Below are positions 1-7,409 of a stretch of 64,000 nucleotides of DNA, in pieces (within the stretch, counting starts at the first letter, position 1; every line of letters begins with the position of its first letter). The DNA comes from Pantoea sp. WMus005 (GTDB lineage: Bacteria > Pseudomonadota > Gammaproteobacteria > Enterobacterales > Enterobacteriaceae). The DNA is taken from assembly GCF_013415305.1 (NCBI RefSeq), contig NZ_JACBXU010000002.1:124001-188000 (forward strand). Reading direction: 5' to 3'. The position numbers and the translations under genes are program-made. The notes beneath the pieces are model-generated. The model worked only from the letters and a program-made list of their open reading frames with translations. It did not search any database and was not told the origin of the DNA.

Positions 1-744
1 CTGTGCGATCTCTTTCGCCCAGCGCACTACATTTTTATAGGACTGCACATCCAGGAATTCGGCACTGCCATACTGATCATTCAGCACCATGTTGCCGTAC
101 CACGGCCAGGTGGCGATGTCAGCGATGGTGTAATCATCGCCGGCCAGATAGCGGTTATCGGCCAGCCGACGATCCAGCACGTCGAGCTGACGCTTCGCTT
201 CCAGCGTGAAGCGGTTGATGGCGTACTCAATTTTTTCTGGCGCATAGTGATAGAAATGACCAAAGCCGCCGCCGAGGTATGGCGCAGAACCCTGCAGCCA
301 GAACAGCCAGTTCAGCGTTTCAGTGCGGCCAGCGATATCTTTCGGCAGGAAGTAGCCATACTTTTCCGCCAGATAGAGCAGAATATTGCCCGATTCGAAT
401 ACCCGAATAGGTGGCGTTGCGGAGTGGTCACTCAGCGCCGGAATTTTTGAGTTCGGGTTCACATCCACAAAACCGCTGGAGAACTGATCGCCTTCGCCGA
501 TGCGTATCAGCCAGGCATCATATTCAGCATCGTTGACGTTAAGCGCCAGCAGCTCTTCCAGCAGGATAGTGACTTTCTGGCCGTTAGGCGTGCCGAGTGA
601 ATAGAGCTGTAAAGGGTGTTTGCCGACCGGCAACGCTTTTTCATGGGTGGGACCAGCGAACGGACGATTAGTTTTAGCGCCGTTACCTTTGGCTTCAGGG
701 TCCCAGGTCCAGACTTTTGCGGGCTGATATGCATTTTCCGACAT
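1..744 (-). CDS. yghU: YghU-family glutathione S-transferase / disulfide-bond oxidoreductase (partial, C-terminus off window)
   Basis: The frame is open from the ATG at 744 to the window edge, giving 248 codons of a protein that is 288 residues in E. coli, so about 40 C-terminal residues are missing. The N-terminal half is a thioredoxin-like GST domain (LYSLGTPNGQKVTILLEEL, then NPNSKIPAL and the ESGNILLYLAEKYG motif that holds the gamma-glutamyl part of glutathione). The helical C-terminal domain follows. E. coli YghU is known to bind two glutathiones and to have disulfide-bond reductase activity. It stands alone here, convergent with nothing visible, and is probably unrelated to the sugar cluster next door. 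Confidence 0.9.
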   Translation of the reverse strand, partial: MSENAYQPAKVWTWDPEAKGNGAKTNRPFAGPTHEKALPVGKHPLQLYSLGTPNGQKVTILLEELLALNVNDAEYDAWLIRIGEGDQFSSGFVDVNPNSKIPALSDHSATPPIRVFESGNILLYLAEKYGYFLPKDIAGRTETLNWLFWLQGSAPYLGGGFGHFYHYAPEKIEYAINRFTLEAKRQLDVLDRRLADNRYLAGDDYTIADIATWPWYGNMVLNDQYGSAEFLDVQSYKNVVRWAKEIAQ

Positions 745-927
745 AATGAAAGTTCGCCTTATGGTGTGATATTGGTCTGGAGTGTAGCAGGTGCTGCGAA
801 GGCGGTTTAACTCTGCTGGCTGCGCAGGGGCGTGCTGTAGCGCGCTAATGTCAGGCGGGCTGCGGCATCGGAGAAAAGTGAATAAAAGTGTGTCAGGCGG
901 CGTGTTTGTTGTCCTGAGCAGAAATTC

Positions 928-953
928 CCGTGCAGCCAGCCATGACTGCACGG
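928..953 (-). terminator. Hairpin downstream of the IolH-like gene
   Basis: An 8-bp perfect inverted repeat (CCGTGCAG at 928-935, CTGCACGG at 946-953) lies 10 nt past the stop of the IolH-like gene. On the minus strand it is followed by a weak U-containing tail (GAATTTC). It is a plausible but not strong intrinsic terminator for the leftward pair. Confidence 0.45.
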
Positions 954-962
954 CAGGTCGGT

Positions 963-1841
963 TTACAGCAGTTCGCGCTCAATCAGTTCGCGGGTTTCAA
1001 TTGCCTGAACCTTCATTTTTTCCGGATAGCCAAACAGGGATGCTGCAATAATCGGCTCACCACCGACTTTATGGGTGCGGGTAGCAAAACCGGTGTCGCG
1101 CAGCGTTTTGAACAGGGTATCGAAGTCCACTTCGCCTTCGCCCACGCCAACATGCTGGTGGATGGTGGCATCCACGCCTGGCGGGTTAACGATGTAGCGA
1201 CAATGTTTTGTATGGTTCATGGTGTCGGCGATCAGCATGTGCGACAGATCGTCACCGGCATATTCCAGCATCGGTTTCACATCCCCTTTGCCTTTGTCAT
1301 AGAAGAAGGTGTGTGGCGCGCTGTAGATATACTTTACGTTATCGCTGCGGAACGACTTCACGATATCTACGGTTTCGTTGTTCTCTTCGCAGAAATCCCA
1401 CGGATGCGCCTGAATTTCGACGCGGATGCCTTCACGTTCGATGATCGGCAACAACTCTTCCATTGAGCGATAGAACATCTCTTCACAGATTTCCGGTTCA
1501 TTAGGTGTGCCGGAGAGTTCGGTGTTAATCACCTGCACACCCATCTCAACCGCAATCTCAATCATCCGCTTCCAGTTCTTCACCGCTGCCTGACGGCGCA
1601 ACTCATCCGGACCGGACCAGCGATAAACCACAATAAACGAGGAGATCTCCAGCCCGGTGGCGCTTAACGCATTTTTGTACTCGGTGATAATTTCACGGCT
1701 GGCTTTAGGATGTTTATAAAACGGGTTGATCTGCGGATGCGGCGACTGTTCGATATATTTGTATCCCCAGTCAGCCACCTGATGAACCATACGGGTGATG
1801 CCTAAATCTTTAATCACATCCACATCAAAAGCGATTTTCAT
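963..1841 (-). CDS. Sugar phosphate isomerase/epimerase (IolE/IolH-type TIM barrel)
   Basis: This 292-residue protein has no signal peptide and is predicted cytoplasmic. It is a xylose-isomerase-like TIM barrel of the AP-endonuclease-2 superfamily. Likely metal ligands sit in the usual strand ends: INTELSG near residue 108, EIQAHPWD near 142, IADTMNHTKH near 205 and a late VGEGEVDFD. The family includes inosose dehydratases (IolE), IolH and sugar-phosphate or keto-sugar isomerases. The exact substrate cannot be read from sequence. The start at 1841 has GGAG 8 nt upstream. It lies 18 nt after the Gfo/Idh/MocA gene, so the two form an operon. It probably isomerises or dehydrates a product of that dehydrogenase (inference). 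Confidence 0.85.
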   Translation of the reverse strand: MKIAFDVDVIKDLGITRMVHQVADWGYKYIEQSPHPQINPFYKHPKASREIITEYKNALSATGLEISSFIVVYRWSGPDELRRQAAVKNWKRMIEIAVEMGVQVINTELSGTPNEPEICEEMFYRSMEELLPIIEREGIRVEIQAHPWDFCEENNETVDIVKSFRSDNVKYIYSAPHTFFYDKGKGDVKPMLEYAGDDLSHMLIADTMNHTKHCRYIVNPPGVDATIHQHVGVGEGEVDFDTLFKTLRDTGFATRTHKVGGEPIIAASLFGYPEKMKVQAIETRELIERELL

Positions 1842-1859
1842 CTTTCTGCTCCGGGCACA

Positions 1860-2903
1860 TTAAGGTTGCTGTTCTTCATTGAAGGTCACGCCAATCTGCT
1901 GCCTGACGTTGTCCATCGCAGCCAGGGTGATAATCGCCTGGTCAAGTGGATGGACAGGCGAATCGATCAGACTCTGGCCGATACACCAGGCGAAGTGGTT
2001 AATTTCATGGCTGAGCTGTTCATAGCGGTTAGTGGGTTCCTGCCATTGCAGGCGGTGACGCCGGTCGCTGGAGGTCAGGGTGAAATTACCGGGCGCATAG
2101 AACTGGCCCGTCAGCTCCAGCGTGGCGTCGCGACCGGCGATCACCGCACCGCCTGGCGTGTTGCTGAACAGCGTGGTATTCAGTACCGACTGCATGCCGT
2201 GCCGATGGGTAAACAGCATCGACGTCTGACCATTAACGCGGCCATTCGGGACGGGCTGACCACGGGCGACGATCGTTTCAGGCGCACCGCCGCCCACAAA
2301 CACACTCAGCGCGACCAGATAACTGCCGAGGTCAAGCATGGGGCCGCCCGCCAGATCGGCATTGAAAATGCGATGATCCGGCGTGAAAAACTCACCATGA
2401 TCGGCAATCAGGGTATGGACCTCACCGGGTACGCCATCCTCCAGCAACTGACGGATGACGTCATACTTCGGCGCAAAGTTACACCACATCGCCTCCATAC
2501 AGAGCAGGTTCGCGGCAGCGGCGGCCTGTTTAAGTTGCGTTGCCTGCGGCGCATTCAGCGCCAGCGGCTTTTCAATCAGCAGATGCTTTCCGGCGGCAAT
2601 CGCACGCAGACCGTCGGGAAAATGGTGGTTGTGAGGCGTAGCGATATAGACCGCATCAACATCCTCCCGCGCCAGCAATTCATCGAGACTGCCTGTGGCA
2701 TGGCCGATTGCCCATTTGTCAGCAAAGGTCTGCGCTTTTGCCGGATCGCGGGCGGCAACAGCGGTGATCTGCTGTCGTGTGTGCTGGCGCAGCGCATGGG
2801 CAAAATGGTCAGCGATCCAGCCCGGCCCGATAATGCCCCAGCGCAGTCGCGGAACCTGGCTGGCATCCGTTATGCGTGGAGCCGGAAGCGTTGAAGGGAA
2901 CAT
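1860..2903 (-). CDS. Gfo/Idh/MocA-family NAD(P)-dependent oxidoreductase
   Basis: This 347-residue enzyme has an N-terminal Rossmann fold (RWGIIGPGWIADHFAHAL, residues ~21-38) and the family lysine motif EKPLAL near residue 112. The C-terminal alpha/beta domain carries GGPMLDLGSYLV near residue 188, which resembles the dihydrodiol-dehydrogenase and glucose-fructose-oxidoreductase branch. It is likely to oxidise a hydroxyl of a sugar or cyclitol to a ketone, or the reverse. AAGGA lies 7 nt before the ATG at 2903. It is the first gene of the leftward operon and is divergent from the LacI-type regulator, with 325 nt between them. The window holds a second, only distantly similar family member at 5337-6506. 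Confidence 0.88.
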   Translation of the reverse strand: MFPSTLPAPRITDASQVPRLRWGIIGPGWIADHFAHALRQHTRQQITAVAARDPAKAQTFADKWAIGHATGSLDELLAREDVDAVYIATPHNHHFPDGLRAIAAGKHLLIEKPLALNAPQATQLKQAAAAANLLCMEAMWCNFAPKYDVIRQLLEDGVPGEVHTLIADHGEFFTPDHRIFNADLAGGPMLDLGSYLVALSVFVGGGAPETIVARGQPVPNGRVNGQTSMLFTHRHGMQSVLNTTLFSNTPGGAVIAGRDATLELTGQFYAPGNFTLTSSDRRHRLQWQEPTNRYEQLSHEINHFAWCIGQSLIDSPVHPLDQAIITLAAMDNVRQQIGVTFNEEQQP

Positions 2904-3228
2904 GGCTTTTCCTTTTTTACGTACGGGCAGGTGGTGCTCAGGACTCCACTATAGAAAGCCCGCCGTCGTCGCTCTAACCTTTTAATGATGTGATCCCATC
3001 AACCGAATCGGTGTGGGATTTTTACCCGTTTTAGCAAATAGATGTTTTGAAGAGAATGCAGAAAGAAATGAATGTTTCATTTTGCGAGGACGATCAAGGT
3101 TAGCACTGATTTTCTATCAAAAAAATGAGAGGAAATTTCTTCGTCGCGATAGAGTGCTGATGTTATAGAAACAGAATTCAGAGGTCAGCCTTCAGCTGGC
3201 ACCAGAGAAAGCCGAAGCAGGGAGAAGA
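2904..3228. promoter_or_regulatory. Divergent promoter region between the two arms of the sugar cluster
   Basis: These 325 nt hold no gene. The stretch from about 3030 to 3180 is AT-rich and must carry promoters for both arms. It contains operator candidate A (3067-3081). It also has the string CTATCAAAAAAATGA at 3114-3128, which recurs with one A fewer at 4323-4336 in front of the second rightward gene. A short GAAATTTC dyad lies at 3132-3139. Confidence 0.5.
3067..3081. promoter_or_regulatory. Operator candidate A (AATGAAN-N-TTTCATT)
   Basis: The sequence AATGAATGTTTCATT is an inverted repeat with one arm mismatch. Its twin at 4332-4346 (AATGAAACTTTCATT) is perfect. The two copies flank the LacI-family gene and lie in front of each transcription unit, as expected for the binding site of that regulator. 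No such match was noticed elsewhere in the window on reading. Confidence 0.5.
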
Positions 3229-4257
3229 ATGATGTCTAAAGTGACGATGACCGCCATCGCGCAGGCGGCGGGTGTGGGTGTAGCGACGGTGGATAGGGTG
3301 CTGAACCGCCGTGCGCCGGTTCGCAGTATAACCGAGCAGAAGGTGCTGGCGGCGGCCCGTGAGCTTGGCTATCGACTGACGCAGGCACACAGCCAGACCA
3401 CACCGACCCTCGCTGCGGCAACCCTGCGTGTGAGCTTTATCCTGCTGCCTGCCCGCTATTCGTTTTATCACCAACTGGGCGAGGCGCTGAAACAGCAGCT
3501 TAAGGTGCAGCAGCCACAGGGCCGTGAACCGGAATTCTGCTGGCATGATATTCATGAGGTTGAGGCGGTGGCGCACTCGCTGCGTCAGCTGGCACAACGC
3601 AGTGATGTGATTGCGCTGGTGGCGCTGGATCACCCGCTGATCCGTCACGCCATTCAGGATGTGTCACGACTGGGCGTACGGGTTTTCGCGCTGTTCTCGG
3701 ATTTCTCGCCCTGTGAACATGCGGGTTTTATCGGCATTGATAATCAGAAAGCGGGGCGCACTGCCGCCTGGATGGCACAGCATTTGCTGCGTGAGCCGGG
3801 ATGCGTCGGAGTGCTGCTGGGCGACCATCGTTTCACCTGTCAGGAGAGCAGCGAGATCAGTTTTCGTTCTTACCTGCGCGAGTCGGGCATCAGCCAGCGG
3901 GTACTTGAACCGTTAAAGACTTACGAGTCGGGCGAAGGGGGCTATCAGGCGACCCGGCAATTGCTGGAGGCCCATAACGATCTGGTGATGATTTATGCGC
4001 CCTGCGGCGGCATAGAGGGTGTGGTTCAGGCGCTGCGTGAGAGCGGACGCAGGCAAATCGATCTGCTGTGCCACGGTCCGCTGCCGGGTGATGAACTGGC
4101 GCTGATTGACGGCACTATTACGCTGATGCTGCGCCATCGCCTTGATACTATGGCTGAGGTGGTCATCAATACCTGCCTCAACACCCGTTCGGAACAGCCT
4201 GACCATTTTGCGCAGGTAACGGTACCCTTTGAAATCGTGACACGTGAAAACCTGTAA
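3229..4257 (+). CDS. LacI/GalR-family transcriptional regulator
   Basis: This 342-residue regulator begins with a LacI helix-turn-helix (VTMTAIAQAAGVGVATVDRV, residues ~5-24) and hinge helix. A periplasmic-binding-protein-like effector domain follows (VSFILLPARYSFYHQLGEAL, then DVIALVALDHPLIR and GCVGVLLGDHRF). Two adjacent ATGs (3229, 3232) are possible. GGAG at 3221-3224 is better spaced for the second. It lies between two dehydrogenase/isomerase pairs and in front of an identical-type pair on its own strand, so it is probably the local sugar- or cyclitol-responsive repressor. The inducer is unknown. Confidence 0.92.
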   Translation: MMSKVTMTAIAQAAGVGVATVDRVLNRRAPVRSITEQKVLAAARELGYRLTQAHSQTTPTLAAATLRVSFILLPARYSFYHQLGEALKQQLKVQQPQGREPEFCWHDIHEVEAVAHSLRQLAQRSDVIALVALDHPLIRHAIQDVSRLGVRVFALFSDFSPCEHAGFIGIDNQKAGRTAAWMAQHLLREPGCVGVLLGDHRFTCQESSEISFRSYLRESGISQRVLEPLKTYESGEGGYQATRQLLEAHNDLVMIYAPCGGIEGVVQALRESGRRQIDLLCHGPLPGDELALIDGTITLMLRHRLDTMAEVVINTCLNTRSEQPDHFAQVTVPFEIVTRENL

Positions 4258-4331
4258 AAAATAGCAGGTTAGCTTCTATTTGATAAAAAACTATCATTTA
4301 TCGCAATTTTTAAACGCGATCTCTATCAAAA

Positions 4332-4346
4332 AATGAAACTTTCATT
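4332..4346. promoter_or_regulatory. Operator candidate B (perfect AATGAAA-C-TTTCATT)
   Basis: This is a perfect 7-1-7 palindrome 63 nt before the ATG of the IolE-like gene. It matches candidate A at 13 of 15 positions. A second dyad, TGATA-N6-TATCA, lies just upstream at 4281-4296. The position between the regulator stop and the next gene suggests the isomerase-dehydrogenase pair has its own regulated promoter. Confidence 0.55.
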
Positions 4347-4408
4347 GTTGTCTGAGGTGAAATTTTTATTTGATACTGCCAGCAGTTCTTACTGCACAGG
4401 CAGATATC

Positions 4409-5326
4409 ATGACCTTTCATATTGCTAATGCGCCCTGTAGCTGGGGCGTGGATGATCCCGCGAATCCCTGGCTGCCGCCGTTTCAAAAAGTCCTGATCGA
4501 GGCCGCACAGGCTGGCTATCCCAGCATCGAACTCGGCCCCTGGAATTATCTGCCAACGGATGCCGATGAACTGACCCGGCAGCTTAATGCCCACCAGCTT
4601 TCGCTGGTGGCGGGGACGATTTTTGATGATTTAGTCAGTGAGGCGCATTTTCCGGCGCTGGTGACGCTGACCCACAATCTGTGTCGCACACTGGCCAGCG
4701 TGCCGACCGCCGCCAGAACACCTGGAGCCAGCGCGCCTTATCTGGTGATCATCGACTTCGGCAATCCGGAGCGGGCGAAATATGCGGGTCAGTCAAAACA
4801 GGCACCACGGCTTTCTGCAGATGACTGGCAGCGCATGATGCAGCACATCACCATTCTGAGTGAGATCGCCTGGCAGAAGTACGGCGTGCGGCCAGTGATC
4901 CATCCGCATGCGGGTGGCTGCATAGAGTTTGCCGATGAGCTGGCGCAGCTGGTCTCTGACATTCCGCATGAGGTTGCCGGTTTATGCCTGGATACGGGCC
5001 ATCTCTATTACGCCGGCATGGATCCGGTGGCGTCGCTGGAACAGTACTGGTCGCGCATTGATTACCTTCATTTCAAAGACGTTAACCAGCCGGTCTGGCG
5101 TGACGCACTCTCTCATGGACTCGACTTTTTCACCGCCTGCGCGCAGGGCGTGATGTGTCCGCTCGGGCAGGGCGCAATCGACTATCCGGCGGTGCGCACG
5201 CTACTGACTGAGCGTCATTATCAGGGCTGGATCACCATCGAACAGGAGCGTGATCCGCGCCATGCCGACACCAGTCTGCGGGACGTAAAAGCCAGCCTGG
5301 ACTATCTCCGATCAACAGGATTCTGA
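4409..5326 (+). CDS. Sugar phosphate isomerase/epimerase, IolE-like
   Basis: The ATG at 4409 gives a 305-residue protein starting MTFHIANAPCSWGVD, a typical start for the IolE/hydroxypyruvate-isomerase-like TIM barrels. A TTG at 4370 would add 13 unlikely residues. Metal and catalytic regions are visible: SIELGPWNYLP near 38, VIHPHAGGCIEFADE near 165, CLDTGHLYYAGMDP near 195 and DYLHFKDVN near 222. Inosose dehydratase and keto-inositol isomerase are known family activities; the substrate here is not determined. It is followed after 10 nt by the second Gfo/Idh/MocA gene, so the two are co-transcribed. Confidence 0.86.
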   Translation: MTFHIANAPCSWGVDDPANPWLPPFQKVLIEAAQAGYPSIELGPWNYLPTDADELTRQLNAHQLSLVAGTIFDDLVSEAHFPALVTLTHNLCRTLASVPTAARTPGASAPYLVIIDFGNPERAKYAGQSKQAPRLSADDWQRMMQHITILSEIAWQKYGVRPVIHPHAGGCIEFADELAQLVSDIPHEVAGLCLDTGHLYYAGMDPVASLEQYWSRIDYLHFKDVNQPVWRDALSHGLDFFTACAQGVMCPLGQGAIDYPAVRTLLTERHYQGWITIEQERDPRHADTSLRDVKASLDYLRSTGF

Positions 5327-5336
5327 GGACAACAGC

Positions 5337-6506
5337 ATGATTAACGGTAAAAAAGCGGCTAATCGCTCACTGCGCTGGGGCATGATCGGCGGCGGCGGCA
5401 CCAGCCAGATTGGATATATCCATCGCTCGGCGGCACAGCGTGACGGCAACTTTGTGTTGCTGGCGGGCGCGTTTGATCTTGATGCCGCACGCGGGCGCGA
5501 GTTTGGTCAGTCGCTGGGTGTGGCTCCTGAGCGCTGTTACACCGATTATGCCAGCCTGTTCGCCGGAGAAGCCGCGCGCGAAGATGGCATTGAAGCGGTG
5601 TCGATCGCCACGCCTAATAATACGCATTTCTCTATTTGTCGGGCGGCGCTGAATGCCGGGCTACATGTGGTGTGCGAGAAGCCGCTCTGTTTTACGGTCG
5701 AAGAAGCCGATGAGCTGGAGCAGCTGAGCCGGGAGAAGCAGAAGATTGTTGGCGTCACGTATGGCTATGCCGGGCATCAGCTGGTTCATCAGGCCAGAGA
5801 GATGATTGCTGAAGGGGCGCTGGGTGAGATCCGCATCGTGAATATGCAGTTTGCCCACGGCTTCCATAATGAGGCGGTAGAGTTACAGAGTGAGAGCACC
5901 CGCTGGCGGGTCGATCCGCGCTTTGTTGGCCCGAGTTACGTGTTAGGCGATCTGGCGACGCATCCACTGTTTATTGCCGAAACGATGTTGCCGCAGTTAA
6001 AAGTGAAACGTTTGCTCTGTTCACGCCAGAGCTTTGTTGCCTCGCGTGCACCGCTGGAGGATAACGCCTTCGTGATGATGGAGTATGACAACGGTGCGGT
6101 CGGCACGCTCTGGGCGTCGGCGGTGAATGCGGGATCGATGCATGGGCAGAAGATTCGGGTGGTCGGGTCGAAAGCCAGCCTGGAGTGGTGGGATGAGCAG
6201 CCGAACCAGCTACGATACGAAGTGCAGGGCGAACCGGTGCGGATTCTGGAGCGCGGCATGGGCTACCTCAGCCCGCGCGCGCTGGAAGAGGACCGCATTG
6301 GTGGGGGACACACAGAAGGACTATTTGAAGCCTGGTCGAATCTCTATCGTCGCTTCGCGCTGGCAATGGATGCCACCGATCGCCGTGACACCGACTTCCT
6401 GCAGGGCTTCTGGTATCCCGATGTGCATGCCGGCTTAATGGGCGTGCGCTGGGTGGCGCAGTGCGTGAAATCAGCAGATGCCGGGGCGGTGTGGGTGGAA
6501 GGATAA
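5337..6506 (+). CDS. Gfo/Idh/MocA-family oxidoreductase
   Basis: This 389-residue dehydrogenase has a Rossmann motif WGMIGGGGTSQIG (residues ~14-26) with the glycine-rich variant seen in inositol- and sugar-dehydrogenase-like members. It also has AVSIATPNNTHF near 88, the lysine motif CEKPLCF near 113 and a DLATHP motif near 205 in the catalytic position. GAGGA sits 9 nt before the ATG. Together with the leftward pair, the cluster encodes two dehydrogenases and two isomerases but no transporter or kinase. This pattern fits interconversion of a cyclitol or of 3-keto-sugars more than a complete catabolic route (inference). Confidence 0.88.
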   Translation: MINGKKAANRSLRWGMIGGGGTSQIGYIHRSAAQRDGNFVLLAGAFDLDAARGREFGQSLGVAPERCYTDYASLFAGEAAREDGIEAVSIATPNNTHFSICRAALNAGLHVVCEKPLCFTVEEADELEQLSREKQKIVGVTYGYAGHQLVHQAREMIAEGALGEIRIVNMQFAHGFHNEAVELQSESTRWRVDPRFVGPSYVLGDLATHPLFIAETMLPQLKVKRLLCSRQSFVASRAPLEDNAFVMMEYDNGAVGTLWASAVNAGSMHGQKIRVVGSKASLEWWDEQPNQLRYEVQGEPVRILERGMGYLSPRALEEDRIGGGHTEGLFEAWSNLYRRFALAMDATDRRDTDFLQGFWYPDVHAGLMGVRWVAQCVKSADAGAVWVEG

Positions 6507-6554
6507 GGCAGGGCGACTGGCATTGATATTAATGAAAACGTCAGACGCAGAACG

Positions 6555-6581
6555 CAAAAAACCCGCCAGAGGCGGGTTTCT
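6555..6581 (-). terminator. Intrinsic terminator of tRNA-Phe
   Basis: ACCCGCC (6561-6567) and GGCGGGT (6571-6577) form a GC stem with a 3-nt loop. On the minus strand the stem is followed by a run of six or more T. It lies 9 nt downstream of the tRNA 3' end and may also stop rightward transcripts from the sugar cluster. Confidence 0.85.
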
Positions 6582-6589
6582 TTAAATTT

Positions 6590-6665
6590 TGGTGCCCGAA
6601 CCCGGAATCGAACCAGGGACACGGGGATTTTCAATCCCCTGCTCTACCGACTGAGCTATTCGGGC
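6590..6665 (-). tRNA. pheU: tRNA-Phe (anticodon GAA)
   Basis: The minus strand gives a 76-nt cloverleaf with a 7-bp acceptor stem and an encoded CCA at 6590-6592. The D-arm has AGCTCAGTCGGTAGAGC. The anticodon stem GGGGA/TCCCC encloses TTGAAAA, with anticodon GAA complementary to 6630-6632. The T-arm has GGTTCGATTCC. It differs from E. coli tRNA-Phe in a few stem bases only. In E. coli the same neighbour (yjdC-dsbD) flanks pheU, which supports the symbol. tRNA-Phe genes are common integration sites, but no integrase or duplicated tRNA end is seen here. Confidence 0.97.
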
Positions 6666-6771
6666 AACGGGGCGCATTAAACCGTAAAGGCCGCAGGTCG
6701 TCAACGGCTTTCACTAAAAAACCCCTGGAAACGTGACTGATTGCCTGATTTTCAGTCAAAGCGGGTAAAAC

Positions 6772-7347
6772 TCAGGCCAGCGCGCCATTTTTTCGGCACA
6801 GCGCGATGCTGTAGACATCCTCCGCCAGCCGCTGAGCGGTGGCGACATCCTGCACATTGCGCTTCACCAGCAGCCTGCTCAGGCAGCCTTCAAGGATCAG
6901 CTCCATCTGATCGGTCACCATGCTGGGGTTATCCAGACCCTGCTCCACCAGAATGTCATGGGTGAACTGCCACGAGCCGCTTTTCTGCTGCTCGGCCAGT
7001 TGATGGATGGGCTGATCGGGCTGCGGGTAGAAGCTGCAGGCGGCGATAAACAGGCAGCCTGGAAAGCGTCCTTTGCTGACCTGCTCACTCAGGACTTCAT
7101 AGCGTGCCATCAGCTTCTGATCCGGCGACAGGGACTCATCCAGCAGAATCTGACGTCGCCAGGTTTCAATCTGCTGCCCGTGATAGCGCAGTGCATCGTA
7201 GAGCAGGGCATCACGGTCGGGCCAGAACAGCTGAAGCTGCTCCTGACTTAAGTCGGAACCCGCCAGGGTTTCCAATGAGAGGGTGGCGGCGAGGCCGTTC
7301 TGTTCAAGCACATTCAATGCATGCTCGAGTATCTGTTCACGCTGCAA
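6772..7347 (-). CDS. yjdC: TetR/AcrR-family regulator YjdC
   Basis: This 191-residue protein, the same length as E. coli YjdC, has an N-terminal TetR-type helix-turn-helix (residues ~2-45, MQREQILEHALNVLEQNGL). A helical C-terminal effector and dimer domain contains PGCLFIAACSFYP. The DNA-binding region is less basic than in most TetR members. It lies 62 nt downstream of dsbD on the same strand, the order found in E. coli. Its target and ligand are not known from sequence. Co-transcription with dsbD is likely. Confidence 0.9.
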   Translation of the reverse strand: MQREQILEHALNVLEQNGLAATLSLETLAGSDLSQEQLQLFWPDRDALLYDALRYHGQQIETWRRQILLDESLSPDQKLMARYEVLSEQVSKGRFPGCLFIAACSFYPQPDQPIHQLAEQQKSGSWQFTHDILVEQGLDNPSMVTDQMELILEGCLSRLLVKRNVQDVATAQRLAEDVYSIALCRKNGALA

Positions 7348-7409
7348 GTGACTCTCCTCTGGTATGCAGGCCCGGCAATTTCGCCGGGCAATGACCTGTC
7401 CAGTGTTGT

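Noticed and set aside
1866-2894. 342-codon plus-strand frame antisense to the first Gfo/Idh/MocA gene
   Set aside because: It mirrors the whole length of a clear dehydrogenase on the other strand, a usual effect of GC-rich codon use, and shows no domain.
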